From DATIRA01 sp964553405 (GTDB lineage: Bacteria; Pseudomonadota; Gammaproteobacteria; Steroidobacterales; Steroidobacteraceae): a stretch of 38,712 nt of DNA. A program made the position numbers and the translations under genes. Numbering within the stretch: position 1 is the first letter of the stretch; the number at the start of each line of letters is the position of its first letter. This document shows positions 23,890 to 34,073 of this stretch, in pieces. The stretch lies in the NCBI GenBank assembly GCA_964553405.1, contig CAZKLS010000014.1:1-38712 (forward strand), read 5' to 3'. Under the pieces are notes generated by a model. The model was not told the origin of the DNA. It did no database searches and saw only the letters and a list, made by a program, of their open reading frames with translations.

Positions 23890-25365
23890 ATGTCCGCCCA
23901 GCCCCCGGCCATTTACCTCACTTCCCAGGTGCGCGAGCTGGACCGCCGTGCGATCGAGGTATTCGGCGTTCCGGGCTACGAGCTGATGACCCGCGCGGGG
24001 CATGCGACGCTGAACGCGCTGCGCAGTTTCTGGCCCGGCGCACGTTCGATCTGCGTGCTTTGCGGGCCCGGCAACAACGGCGGCGACGGCTACGTCGTGG
24101 CCCGGGTTGCCCGGGCGCAAGGCCTGCGGGTCAACGCCGTTGCGCTCGCTGAACCCGGGTCGCTGTCCGGCGACGCGCGACGGGCGTTCGAGGATTTCGC
24201 TGCCGCCGGCGGGCAGGTACAGGCCTGGTCTCCCCAGCTGCTCGACGTGGACGTGATCGTGGATGCGATCTTCGGCACCGGCCTCGCCCGCGAGGTGAGC
24301 GGCCTCGCGGCGGAGGTCATCGCCGCGGCGAATGCATCGGGCCGCGCGGTGACGGCCGTGGACATCCCGTCGGGCCTGAATTCCGACTCGGGGCACGTTC
24401 ACGGCAGCGTGCTGCGGGCCGCGCTGACGGTCAGCTTCATCGGGCGCAAGATCGGCTGCTATCTCGGCGAGGGACCGGACTGCACCGGGCATCTCGCCTT
24501 CGACGGGCTCGGCGTTCCGACGGGAACCTATGATGGCGTGCCACTCGCGGCGGAGCTGATCGACGAGTCGGCGGTCGCGCTGGCGCTGCCGCGCAGATCG
24601 CGCGCCGCGCACAAGGGGCTGTTCGGGCACGTGCTGGTGATCGGCGGCGGGCCGGGGATGCCCGGTGCGCCGCGGCTTGCGGGCGAGGCGGCATTGCGCG
24701 CCGGCGCCGGGCTCGTGACGGTCGCCGTCCATCCCGACAACGCCGGCGCGGTCGCGCAGCGCCCGGAGCTGATGTGCGCGGCGATTGCCGGCCCCGACGA
24801 CCTGCGCGCGCCGCTCGCTCGCGCGAGCCTGCTTGCCGTCGGGCCGGGACTCGGCCAGGGCGATTGGTCGCGCAAGGTGCTCGACGCCGCGCTCGCGAGC
24901 GGAATACCGATGATCGTAGATGCCGATGCGCTGAACCTGCTGGCGGAACGTGAGCAGCGACGCGACGACTGGGTGCTGACGCCGCACCCGGGTGAGGCGG
25001 CGCGCCTGCTCGGGCTCGCGTCGGGTTCAGCCGTGCAGCAGGATCGTCTCGCTGCCGCCCGCGAGCTTCAGTCCCGCAGGGGCGGGACGGTGGTATTGAA
25101 GGGCGCGGGCAGCATCGTGCAGGCCGCGGACGCGACGCCGGCGCTGTGCGACCGCGGCAATCCAGGCATGGCGGTGGCCGGCATGGGCGACGTGCTGACC
25201 GGGGTCATCGCCGGCATCGCGGTGCAGTGCGGCGATCTCGAACTGGCCGCGGCAGCCGGCGTATTCGTTCACGCGCAAGCCGGTGACCTCGCGGCCCGGC
25301 GCGGCGAGCGCGGGATGCTCGCGGGCGACGTGATCAGACAGGTCCGCGCTTGCGTGAATCCCTGA
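23890..25365 (+). CDS. nnr: Bifunctional NAD(P)H-hydrate epimerase / ADP-dependent dehydratase
   Basis: Repairs hydrated NADH and NADPH: the N-terminal domain epimerises R to S hydrates and the C-terminal domain dehydrates the S form using ADP. The 491-residue product has the epimerase domain (about 1-215) with CGPGNNGGDGYVVARVAR at 58-75 and AVDIPSGLNSDSG near 160, then the ribokinase-like dehydratase (about 225-490) with HKGLFGHVLVIGGGPGMPGA, TPHPGEAARLL, KGAGSIV and the catalytic NPGMAVAGMGDVLTG. The ATG at 23890 matches the family N-terminus. No ribosome site precedes it. It overlaps tsaE by 16 bases and opens the long plus-strand block. Confidence 0.97.
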   Translation: MSAQPPAIYLTSQVRELDRRAIEVFGVPGYELMTRAGHATLNALRSFWPGARSICVLCGPGNNGGDGYVVARVARAQGLRVNAVALAEPGSLSGDARRAFEDFAAAGGQVQAWSPQLLDVDVIVDAIFGTGLAREVSGLAAEVIAAANASGRAVTAVDIPSGLNSDSGHVHGSVLRAALTVSFIGRKIGCYLGEGPDCTGHLAFDGLGVPTGTYDGVPLAAELIDESAVALALPRRSRAAHKGLFGHVLVIGGGPGMPGAPRLAGEAALRAGAGLVTVAVHPDNAGAVAQRPELMCAAIAGPDDLRAPLARASLLAVGPGLGQGDWSRKVLDAALASGIPMIVDADALNLLAEREQRRDDWVLTPHPGEAARLLGLASGSAVQQDRLAAARELQSRRGGTVVLKGAGSIVQAADATPALCDRGNPGMAVAGMGDVLTGVIAGIAVQCGDLELAAAAGVFVHAQAGDLAARRGERGMLAGDVIRQVRACVNP

Positions 25366-25832
25366 GCAGCCTGCGTCTCGCGGCGGCCTCCGACGAGCAG
25401 ACACGTGCGCTCGGGGCGCGGCTCGGCAAGGCGCTGCTCGCCGAGCGGCGGGACTCGGGCATCGTGGTCGGGCTGACCGGCGAGCTCGGCGCCGGCAAGA
25501 CCACGCTGGTGGCGGGCGTGCTCGCGGCCCTCGGGCACGCCGGGCCCGTGCGCAGCCCGACGTATGCGCTGGTGGAGCCCTATCGTTGCGGCGATCGCGA
25601 CGTTTATCACTGCGACCTCTATAGGCTCGAGGATCCGGACCAGCTCGAGGATCTCGGCTACCGCGATTTCGTCAGGCCCGGCGCGATCGTACTGGTCGAA
25701 TGGCCCGACAAGGGTGGGGAGCGGCTGGGGTCGCTGGACCTGATGGTAGAGGTGAGCTACGACGGCCTCGGTCGGGCCTTCGTGTTCCGTGCGTTGACGC
25801 CTCGTGGCCGGCAGCTGATGGCCGGCATCTAG
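25350..25832 (+). CDS. tsaE: tRNA threonylcarbamoyladenosine biosynthesis ATPase TsaE
   Basis: The ATPase that works with TsaB and TsaD to place threonylcarbamoyl on A37 of ANN-reading tRNAs. The 160-residue product has the Walker A GELGAGKTT (44-52), RSPTYALVEPY, HCDLYRLEDPDQLEDLGY (88-104) and the conserved VLVEWPDKGGERL with Glu117. The start is TTG at 25350, the only in-frame initiator before the conserved region, inside the last 16 bases of nnr; coupling to nnr translation is likely. It is followed by a 75-base gap that carries a promoter for amiC. The nnr-tsaE-amidase order is that of E. coli. Confidence 0.96.
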   Translation: MRESLSSLRLAAASDEQTRALGARLGKALLAERRDSGIVVGLTGELGAGKTTLVAGVLAALGHAGPVRSPTYALVEPYRCGDRDVYHCDLYRLEDPDQLEDLGYRDFVRPGAIVLVEWPDKGGERLGSLDLMVEVSYDGLGRAFVFRALTPRGRQLMAGI

Positions 25833-25839
25833 ACGGCGA

Positions 25840-25879
25840 CTGACGATTCCAGCGTATCTTTATAATTTCATTGAAATTA
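25840..25879 (+). promoter_or_regulatory. amiC promoter with overlapping 17-base palindrome
   Basis: A perfect TATAAT at 25861-25866 follows a weak -35 (CTGACG at 25840-25845, 15 bases apart). Overlapping its right end is TAATTTCA-T-TGAAATTA at 25863-25879, a perfect palindrome with eight-base arms and a one-base centre. The predicted transcription start is near 25873, within the palindrome. This is the most AT-rich stretch of the window. It could be an operator that hides the promoter, or a promoter that happens to be symmetric. Confidence 0.6.
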
Positions 25880-25907
25880 ACTCCTGAAGCAGAGTAGATT
25901 ACGTCGC

Positions 25908-27203
25908 ATGGCGCGGCGTACCCTCAGCTGGATCCTGTGTTGCCTGGTGCTGGCCGCGCCGCTGTCGCTGCCATCCGGGTCGTCGTTCGCGGCGACGCAG
26001 GTCAACGACGTACGGATCTGGTCGGACGCGGAGGGAACCCGCGTCGTGCTCGATCTCTCGGCGCCGGCCAGGCACGCGGTCTTCACGCTCGAGAACCCGG
26101 ACCGGGTGGTCATCGATCTGCACGGCGGAGAACTCGGCGTGCCCGAGCAGTCGGTCGAGCTCCGGGGGCCCGTCAAGGCGCTGCGCTCGGGTCGGCAGCC
26201 CAACGAAGTCCTGCGGCTGGTGCTGGACCTCGACGGGGCGCGCAAGGTCAACAGTTTCGTGATCGACGCCGACGGACCGGTCGGCGCGCGGCTGGTCGTG
26301 GACCTGGCGCCGCCCGGGGCGGCGCTGCCCCAGGCGCCGACGGGCAAGCAGGTGCTGGCGGCCGCTGCCGAAAGCGTCGGATCGCACGCGCCCCGGCCCG
26401 AGCAGCCGGTCAAGAGCGTGCCGGCGGCGGTCCGGGGCCGCGACCTGGTCATCGCGGTCGACGCGGGACACGGAGGCCAGGACCCTGGCGCGATCGGCCG
26501 CGGCGGCACCCGTGAGAAGGACATCACGCTGGCGATCGCGAAGCGGCTCGCCGAGGCGATCGATGCGGAGGACGGGATGCGTGCCGTGCTGGTGCGCAAC
26601 GGCGATCACTTCATCTCGCTGCGCGGGCGCATTCGCAAGGCGCGCGAGCACGGCGCGGACATGTTCGTGTCCGTGCACGCCGACGCGGTCAAGGACCGCA
26701 GCGTGCGCGGCTCCTCGGTGTACGTGCTCTCGCTCAGGGGTGCGAGCGACGAGGCTTCCCGCTGGCTGGCCGAGCGCGAGAATGCCGCCGACCTGATCGG
26801 CGGGGTGTCGCTCGACGACAAGAACGACGTGCTGGCTTCCGTGCTGCTCGACGTGACGCAGAAGGAGGCGGTGAGCGACAGCGTCGAGGCGGCGTCCCGC
26901 GTGCTCAGGTCCCTGAGCTCTGTCGGCCGGGTACACGGCAGCCGCGTGCGCCACGCGGGGTTCGTCGTGCTCAAGTCACCGGACATTCCCTCGATGCTGG
27001 TCGAGACGGCCTTCATCTCGAACGCGGCGGACGAGCGTCGGCTGCGCGATCCGGGCGAGCAGAAGCGCATCGCGTCGGCGATCCATGAAGGGGTGCGCGG
27101 GTACTTCTACGACAACCCGCCGCCCGGGACCAGGGTCGCAGCGCTCGCCGCGGCGCGCCGCAACGGCGGCCAGCTGCCACCGCAGGCGGTCGCCGGCCGC
27201 TGA
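25908..27203 (+). CDS. amiC: Periplasmic N-acetylmuramoyl-L-alanine amidase (AMIN plus Amidase_3)
   Basis: A zinc amidase that cuts septal peptidoglycan so daughter cells separate. The 431-residue precursor has a signal peptide (about 1-29, ending in SSFAA), an AMIN domain (about 33-135) that localises it to the wall, a linker and a catalytic domain (about 178-402). Zinc and catalytic residues are visible: His188 in DAGHGGQDPG, Glu203, His257 in SVHADA and Glu366 in VETAFIS. Residues about 280-325 form the long helix that blocks the active site in divisome-activated amidases, implying an EnvC- or NlpD-type activator elsewhere. No LysM domain is present. By position it corresponds to E. coli amiB; the symbol amiC reflects the usual naming of this architecture and is uncertain. 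Confidence 0.92.
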   Translation: MARRTLSWILCCLVLAAPLSLPSGSSFAATQVNDVRIWSDAEGTRVVLDLSAPARHAVFTLENPDRVVIDLHGGELGVPEQSVELRGPVKALRSGRQPNEVLRLVLDLDGARKVNSFVIDADGPVGARLVVDLAPPGAALPQAPTGKQVLAAAAESVGSHAPRPEQPVKSVPAAVRGRDLVIAVDAGHGGQDPGAIGRGGTREKDITLAIAKRLAEAIDAEDGMRAVLVRNGDHFISLRGRIRKAREHGADMFVSVHADAVKDRSVRGSSVYVLSLRGASDEASRWLAERENAADLIGGVSLDDKNDVLASVLLDVTQKEAVSDSVEAASRVLRSLSSVGRVHGSRVRHAGFVVLKSPDIPSMLVETAFISNAADERRLRDPGEQKRIASAIHEGVRGYFYDNPPPGTRVAALAAARRNGGQLPPQAVAGR

Positions 27204-27255
27204 TCCCGCGCCGCTTTGCTATCCTCGCGTCCCCCCGCGAGGTACCTCGTTGTCG

Positions 27256-29024
<1,769 letters not shown>

Positions 29025-29028
<4 letters not shown>

Positions 29029-29966
29029 CGGCGGCAGGGCGGGATCGGCCGGACGCGGTCCTGCTGATGGGACCGACCTGCTCGGGGAAGTCGGACCTCG
29101 CCCTGGTGCTGGCGCGCGAGTTCCCGGTCGAGATCGTCAGCGTCGATTCGGCGCTGGTCTACCGCGGCATGGACATCGGGACCTCGAAGCCGCCGGCCGC
29201 GGTGCGCGGCGAAATCCCGCATCACCTGATCGACGTCTGCGATCCGGCCGAGGCCTACTCGGCCGGCCGGTTCCGGCGCGACGCGACGCAACTGATCGAG
29301 GAAATCCGCGGCCGGGGTCGAGTCCCCCTGCTCGTCGGCGGCACGATGCTCTATTTCCGTTCGCTGGTCCGGGGCCTGGCGCCGCTGCCGCAAGCGGACC
29401 CCGCGCTGCGCGAACAGATCGATCGTCGCGCCCGGGAGCTCGGCTGGCCCGCGCTGCACCGGGAACTCGCGAGCCGGGACCCGGAGGCTGCGGCGCGCAT
29501 CCGCCCGGCGGATGCGCAGCGGATCCAGCGCGCGCTCGAGGTGCTCGAACTGACCGGCCAGCCGCTGTCGAGCCTGCAGCGGCAGGCGGTGCCGTCCCGC
29601 TACCGGTTCCGGGCCTTCGCGCTGATGCCCTGCCCCCGGGAGGAGCTGTACCGCCGCATCGCCTCGCGGCTCGACGGGATGATGCAGGCGGGGTTGCTCG
29701 ACGAGGTGCGCCGCCTGTTCGCCCGCGGCGACCTGGGCCCGGAACTGCCGAGCATCCGGGCCGTCGGGTACCGGCAACTGTGGGCCCACCTGGCGGGTCA
29801 GCGAGGGCTCGAGGACGCGGTCGAGGACGCCGCGCGCGCGACGCGCCAGCTGGCCAAGCGGCAACTGACCTGGCTGCGGTCGGAGCAGGGGCTGGAATGG
29901 GTGCGGGACCCGGGCGACCGGGAACTAAATCCCGTCCGGGCGGTCTTGAGCGAGGCCTGCCCGTGA
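29025..29966 (+). CDS. miaA: tRNA dimethylallyltransferase
   Basis: Adds the isopentenyl group to N6 of A37 in tRNAs that read UNN codons. The 313-residue product has the P-loop GPTCSGKS (16-23), SVDSALVYRGMDIGTSKP (39-56), HHLIDVCDP and LVGGTMLYFRSLVRGL, all standard, and the C-terminal substrate region with AVGYRQLW and RATRQLAKRQLTWLR. The ATG overlaps the mutL stop in ATGA at 29025-29028, so the two are coupled. The mutL-miaA-hfq order is conserved through gammaproteobacteria. The 132 bases after it contain the hfq leader. Confidence 0.98.
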
Positions 29967-30098
29967 GGGACGCGGGGCTTGTGTTAGACTCGCCCGGTCC
30001 TGGCCCGCCGGTGCTGCCAGCGGTAGGGGATTGAGCCTCTCAAGGAAGATCGCGCGGCGGGACGACTGCGGAAAAAACCAGAAGATGGAGAAGTAGCC

Positions 30099-30356
30099 AT
30101 GGCCAAGGGCCAGTCCCTGCAGGATCCTTTCCTGAACGCGCTGCGTAAGGAGCGGGTGCCCGTGTCCATTTACCTGGTCAACGGCATCAAGCTTCAGGGC
30201 CAGATCGACTCCTTCGACCAGTTCGTCGTGCTGCTGCGCAACAGCGTCAGCCAGATGGTTTACAAGCACGCGATCTCGACCGTCGTGCCGGCACGCAACG
30301 TCCGGCTTCCGATGGGCGACGAGGAACCGCCGGCCGAGGGCGGCGCCTCCGACTGA
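30099..30356 (+). CDS. hfq: RNA chaperone Hfq
   Basis: A hexameric Sm-like protein that pairs small RNAs with mRNAs. The 85-residue product is shorter than the E. coli one (102) because the tail after the core is only about 15 residues and acidic. The Sm core is intact: SLQDPFLNALRKERVPVSIY, LVNGIKLQGQIDSFDQFVVL in the Sm1 region and YKHAISTVVPAR (55-66), the Sm2 motif with the proximal-face YKH. A GGAGAA ribosome site lies nine bases before the ATG at 30099. Hfq is followed by hflX after 31 bases. The gap from miaA probably holds an hfq promoter, but no element there was convincing. Confidence 0.98.
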   Translation: MAKGQSLQDPFLNALRKERVPVSIYLVNGIKLQGQIDSFDQFVVLLRNSVSQMVYKHAISTVVPARNVRLPMGDEEPPAEGGASD

Positions 30357-30387
30357 GCGCGCCTGCCGGCACCGAGGTCAGCACTAA

Positions 30388-31731
30388 TTGTTCGAACGGC
30401 CGAGTAGCGGCGAACGCGCGATCCTCGTGTGCATCGGTTTCGGGCACCCCCCGGAGCCTGACCGTGTCGAGGAGTTCACCGCGCTGGCGCGCTCGGCGGG
30501 CGCCGAGGTTCTCGAGGTCATCACGGTCGCTCGCAAGACCGCGGAGCCGCGTTACCTGATCGGCAGCGGGAAGGTCCAGGAAATCCGGCAGCGCATCGTT
30601 GCCGCCCAGGCGGACCTCGTGGTCGTGGACCATGCGCTGACGCCCAGCCAGGAGCGCAACCTCGAGCGCGAGCTGGAGTGCCGGGTCCTCGACCGCAGCG
30701 GCCTGATCCTCGACATCTTCTCCCAGCGTGCGCGCAGCTTCGAGGGCAAGCTGCAGGTGGAACTCGCGCAACTGAAGCACGTCGCCACGCGCCTGGTGCG
30801 GGGCTGGACCCACCTCGAGCGCCAGAAGGGCGGCATCGGCCTGCGTGGCCCGGGCGAGACGCAGCTCGAGACGGACCGGCGACTGATCGGCCGGAGGATC
30901 AAGACACTCAACGACCGGCTGGACCGGGTGCTGGTGCAACGCGAGACGACGCGGCGCGAGCGCCAGCGCGCAATGGTGCCGACCGTCGCGCTGGTCGGCT
31001 ACACGAACGCCGGCAAGTCCACGCTTTTCAACGCGCTCACTTCGGCGCAGGTCTATGCGGCCGACCAGCTGTTCGCCACGCTGGATCCGACGGTTCGCCG
31101 CCTGCCGCTCGCGCCGGGCCTGGAGATCGTCGTGGCGGACACGGTCGGCTTCGTCCGGGACCTGCCGCACGAGCTGGTCGCGGCATTCCGTTCGACGCTG
31201 CAGGAGGCGCGTGATGCGGACCTGCTGCTGCACGTCATCGATGCCGCCGACCCCGAGCGCGCGGAACGGGTCGCGCAGGTGAACGAGGTGCTCGAGTCGA
31301 TCGGCGCGGAGTCGGTGCCGCAGATCGCGGTCTACAACAAGATCGATCGCACCGGCGAGGCGCCGCACTGCGAGTTCGATGCCGAGGGCCGCCCGGACCG
31401 GGTCTGGCTGTCGGCGCACAGCGGCGCCGGCCTCGACCTGCTGCGCGAGGCGCTGCACCTGCATCTTGGCAGCGACCTGTGCCATTGCGTGCTACGCATT
31501 CCCGCGAGGGCCGGCCGGGCGCGGGCGCGGCTGTTCGCGGCGGGTGCCGTGATGGCGCAACGCCAGCTCGAGGATGGCAGCTGCGAACTCGAGGTCAGCC
31601 TGCGGCGGCACGACCTCGAGCGAATCTGCCGCGAGGACGACGTCGAACTGCCTGCGGATGGTTCGCCTTGTGTGGGCGACGAGCCGTTCCTACAATCGAG
31701 CCTCTTGAAGACAGCGAGCGCAGCGGGATGA
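30388..31731 (+). CDS. hflX: Ribosome-associated GTPase HflX
   Basis: Splits stalled or heat-damaged 70S ribosomes. The 447-residue product has the N-terminal HflX domain (about 10-140), the coiled linker with KGGIGLRGPGETQLETDRR (147-165) and the G domain: G1 GYTNAGKS at 204-211, TLDPTVRRL as G2, DTVGF at 251-255 as G3 and NKID at 317-320 as G4. A C-terminal domain of about 80 residues follows. The start is TTG at 30388, matching the family N-terminus FERP, with GAGG about 11 bases upstream. It is cotranscribed with hfq as in E. coli. Confidence 0.97.
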   Translation: MFERPSSGERAILVCIGFGHPPEPDRVEEFTALARSAGAEVLEVITVARKTAEPRYLIGSGKVQEIRQRIVAAQADLVVVDHALTPSQERNLERELECRVLDRSGLILDIFSQRARSFEGKLQVELAQLKHVATRLVRGWTHLERQKGGIGLRGPGETQLETDRRLIGRRIKTLNDRLDRVLVQRETTRRERQRAMVPTVALVGYTNAGKSTLFNALTSAQVYAADQLFATLDPTVRRLPLAPGLEIVVADTVGFVRDLPHELVAAFRSTLQEARDADLLLHVIDAADPERAERVAQVNEVLESIGAESVPQIAVYNKIDRTGEAPHCEFDAEGRPDRVWLSAHSGAGLDLLREALHLHLGSDLCHCVLRIPARAGRARARLFAAGAVMAQRQLEDGSCELEVSLRRHDLERICREDDVELPADGSPCVGDEPFLQSSLLKTASAAG

Positions 31732-31799
31732 CTGGATCCCGCGCTGCGTCCATCCAGGGTCCACGACCCTTAACCACAGACTCCGGAGCAGCCGATCAT

Positions 31800-32963
31800 A
31801 TGGCCTGGAACGAACCGGGCAGGAACCGCAATCCCTGGGGCAACCGCCCCGACCGGGGCGCGGCCGACCTGGACGAGGTATTGAGGAACCTGCAGAGACG
31901 GCTCGCGGGCGTGTTCGGCGGCGGTCGAGGCGGCGACGCGGGCGGTGGCGCCGGTGGCGGCGGCCGAGGTGCGGCGATGCGGGGCTTCGGCTTCGGCACG
32001 GTGCTGCTGGTGCTGCTCGCCATCTGGATGGCGACGGGCCTGTACAAGGTGGACGCGGCCGAGCGCGCGCTGGTCACCCGCTTCGGCAAGTACACGGCCA
32101 CGACCGAGCCCGGCCTGCGCTGGCACCTGCCCTGGCCCGTCGAGGCGCGCGAACTGATCAACGTCGAGTCCATCGAGAGCTTCAGCGACCAGACGCGCAT
32201 GCTCACCTCGGACGAGAACCTGGTGGACATCGACATCTCGGTCCAGTACCGGCGGGCAGAGCCCGTGGCGTTCGCCTACAAGGTTCGCGACCCGGAGGAC
32301 ACGGTCGGCGAAGTCAGCGAGAGCGCGATCCGCGAGATCGTCGGGCGCAGCAAGCTCGACTTCGTGCTCGAGGAGGGGCGCCAGGAGATCGCGACCCGTA
32401 CCCGCGAGCTGATCCAGCGCACGCTGGACTCCTACCAGACCGGCATCGAGGTCACGACCGTGAACCTGCAGGGCGTCAACGTCCCGGACCAGGTGCAGTC
32501 CGCGCAGCGCGACGCGATCAAGGCCCGCGAGGATCGCGAGCGGCTCGCGCTCGAGGCGCAGGCCTACTCGAACGACATCCTGCCCAAGGCGCAGGGCTCG
32601 GCCTCGCGCCAGGTCCAGGACGCACAGGCGTACCGCGCGCGGATGGTGGCCGACGCGGAAGGCGAGGCGGCACGCTTCTCGAAGCTGCTGGACGCCTACG
32701 AGCGGGCGCCGGGCGTGACGCGCCAGCGCCTTTATTACGAGACCATCGAGGAGGTGCTGGCCAACACCAGCAAGGTGCTGGTCGACGCCGAGGGTCCCGG
32801 CAACCTGATCTACCTGCCGCTCGACAAGCTGACCGAGCGTCGCGCGCCGATGCTCACGCTGGATGAACAGCGCCAGGGCACGTCGCTGCAGACGCGGGAC
32901 GCGGAAACGACACAACCGGCCCCCGACATGGGTGAGCCGCGACGGGACCGGGGGACGCGCTGA
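31800..32963 (+). CDS. hflK: FtsH protease modulator HflK
   Basis: A band-7/SPFH protein that with HflC forms a cage around the FtsH protease at the inner membrane and restrains its action on membrane substrates. The 387-residue product has an N-terminal cytoplasmic segment opening with AWNEPGRNRNPWG, a very Gly-rich linker (about 40-59), one membrane helix (about 64-82) and the SPFH domain (about 83-270). LVTRFGKYTATTEPGLRWHL and the NVPDQVQSAQRDAIKAREDR helix are family hallmarks. The ATG at 31800 has CGGAG about a dozen bases upstream. The stop shares one base with the hflC start. The hflX gap is 68 bases. Confidence 0.97.
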   Translation: MAWNEPGRNRNPWGNRPDRGAADLDEVLRNLQRRLAGVFGGGRGGDAGGGAGGGGRGAAMRGFGFGTVLLVLLAIWMATGLYKVDAAERALVTRFGKYTATTEPGLRWHLPWPVEARELINVESIESFSDQTRMLTSDENLVDIDISVQYRRAEPVAFAYKVRDPEDTVGEVSESAIREIVGRSKLDFVLEEGRQEIATRTRELIQRTLDSYQTGIEVTTVNLQGVNVPDQVQSAQRDAIKAREDRERLALEAQAYSNDILPKAQGSASRQVQDAQAYRARMVADAEGEAARFSKLLDAYERAPGVTRQRLYYETIEEVLANTSKVLVDAEGPGNLIYLPLDKLTERRAPMLTLDEQRQGTSLQTRDAETTQPAPDMGEPRRDRGTR

Positions 32964-33832
32964 TGAGCAACCGGGGATACCTGCTGGCGATCCTGCTCGG
33001 CTTCGTCGCCGTCGCCGTCTCGATGGCGGCGTTCACGGTCCACCAGACCGAGCTCGCGATCAAGTTCAGGTTCGGCGAGATCGTGCGCACCGACTACGGG
33101 CCGGGCCTGCACTTCCAGATCCCGTTCGTCAACAACGTCCGCAAGTTCGACGGGCGGGTGCTGACGCGCGACTACCCCTCGGAGCAGTTCCTGACCAGCG
33201 AAGGCAAGATCCTGAAGATCAACTTCTTCGTGAAGTGGCGCATCTCCGACGTCGGGCGGTTCTACATCGCGACCGGGGGTGGCAACGAGGAAGTGGCCAA
33301 CCGCCGGCTCGGCGAAATCGTCAAGGACGGCATCAAGGGCGTGATCGCGCAGCGCACGCTGCAGCAGGTGGTCGCGGCCGAGCGCAGCGAGTTCGTCGGC
33401 GAAGTCGAGAAGATCGCCGGACCGAAGTTCGCCGGCCTCGGCGTCACGCTGGTGGACGTCCGCGTCAAGACCATCGACCTGCCCGAGGAAGTCAGCGAGT
33501 CGGTGTACAACCGCATGCGCCAGGACTTCGCTCGACAGGCCGCGCAGCTGCGCGCCGAGGGCGCCGCGGTTTCCGAGCGGACCCGCGCCGAGGCCGACCG
33601 CCAGCGCACCGAGATCCTCGCCGAGGCGTACCGGGAGGCGGAGATCCTGCGCGGCGAGGGCGACGAGGCGGCTGCGGACATCTACGCGCGCGCCTATGGC
33701 CGCAACCCAGAGTTCTACTCCTTCTACCGTGGCCTGCAGGCTTACAGGAAGTCGCTAGGCCAGCAGGGGGACGTGATGGTGATCGAGCCCGAAGGTGAGT
33801 TCTTCAAGTACCTGAAGGACTCGGGCCGCTGA
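32963..33832 (+). CDS. hflC: FtsH protease modulator HflC
   Basis: Partner of HflK in the FtsH-bound cage. The 289-residue product has an N-terminal membrane anchor (about 5-24), the SPFH domain from FTVHQTELAIKFRFGEIV onward, and the long helical hairpin with VYNRMRQDFARQAAQLRAEG and AEADRQRTEILAEAYREAE that packs in the cage. ARAYGRNPEFYSFYRGLQAY near the C-terminus is the signature of HflC. The ATG uses the last base of the hflK stop (32963), so expression is coupled and 1:1. It is followed 22 bases later by the small yjeT-like gene. Confidence 0.98.
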   Translation: MSNRGYLLAILLGFVAVAVSMAAFTVHQTELAIKFRFGEIVRTDYGPGLHFQIPFVNNVRKFDGRVLTRDYPSEQFLTSEGKILKINFFVKWRISDVGRFYIATGGGNEEVANRRLGEIVKDGIKGVIAQRTLQQVVAAERSEFVGEVEKIAGPKFAGLGVTLVDVRVKTIDLPEEVSESVYNRMRQDFARQAAQLRAEGAAVSERTRAEADRQRTEILAEAYREAEILRGEGDEAAADIYARAYGRNPEFYSFYRGLQAYRKSLGQQGDVMVIEPEGEFFKYLKDSGR

Positions 33833-33854
33833 CGCGGCCCGCCGGCCGGGCGCA

Positions 33855-34052
33855 ATGGACTGGAGCGACCTCTGGGCGGCGTTCGCCCTGTACCTCGTGC
33901 TCGAAGGGATCATGCCGTTCCTCAATCCGAAGGGCATGAAAGTGACGATGCTGCGGCTGTCGCAGATGGACGAGCGGACCTTGCGCGTCGCAGGGCTCGC
34001 CAGCATGATCGCCGGGGCCGTGCTGCTGTATTTCGTGCGTAATTCCGGCTGA
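33855..34052 (+). CDS. DUF2065 family small inner-membrane protein (YjeT-like)
   Basis: A 65-residue protein with two hydrophobic spans (about 6-24 and 44-61) joined by a short basic-acidic loop with NPKGMKVTMLRLSQMDERTLR. It matches the YjeT/DUF2065 family, whose function is unknown. The fixed position between hflC and purA in many gammaproteobacteria, including E. coli, supports the call and hints at a link with HflKC-FtsH, though none is shown. The ATG at 33855 and the whole length fit the family. Confidence 0.94.
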   Translation: MDWSDLWAAFALYLVLEGIMPFLNPKGMKVTMLRLSQMDERTLRVAGLASMIAGAVLLYFVRNSG

Positions 34053-34073
34053 AGGCGTCCGGGAAGGTTTCTG

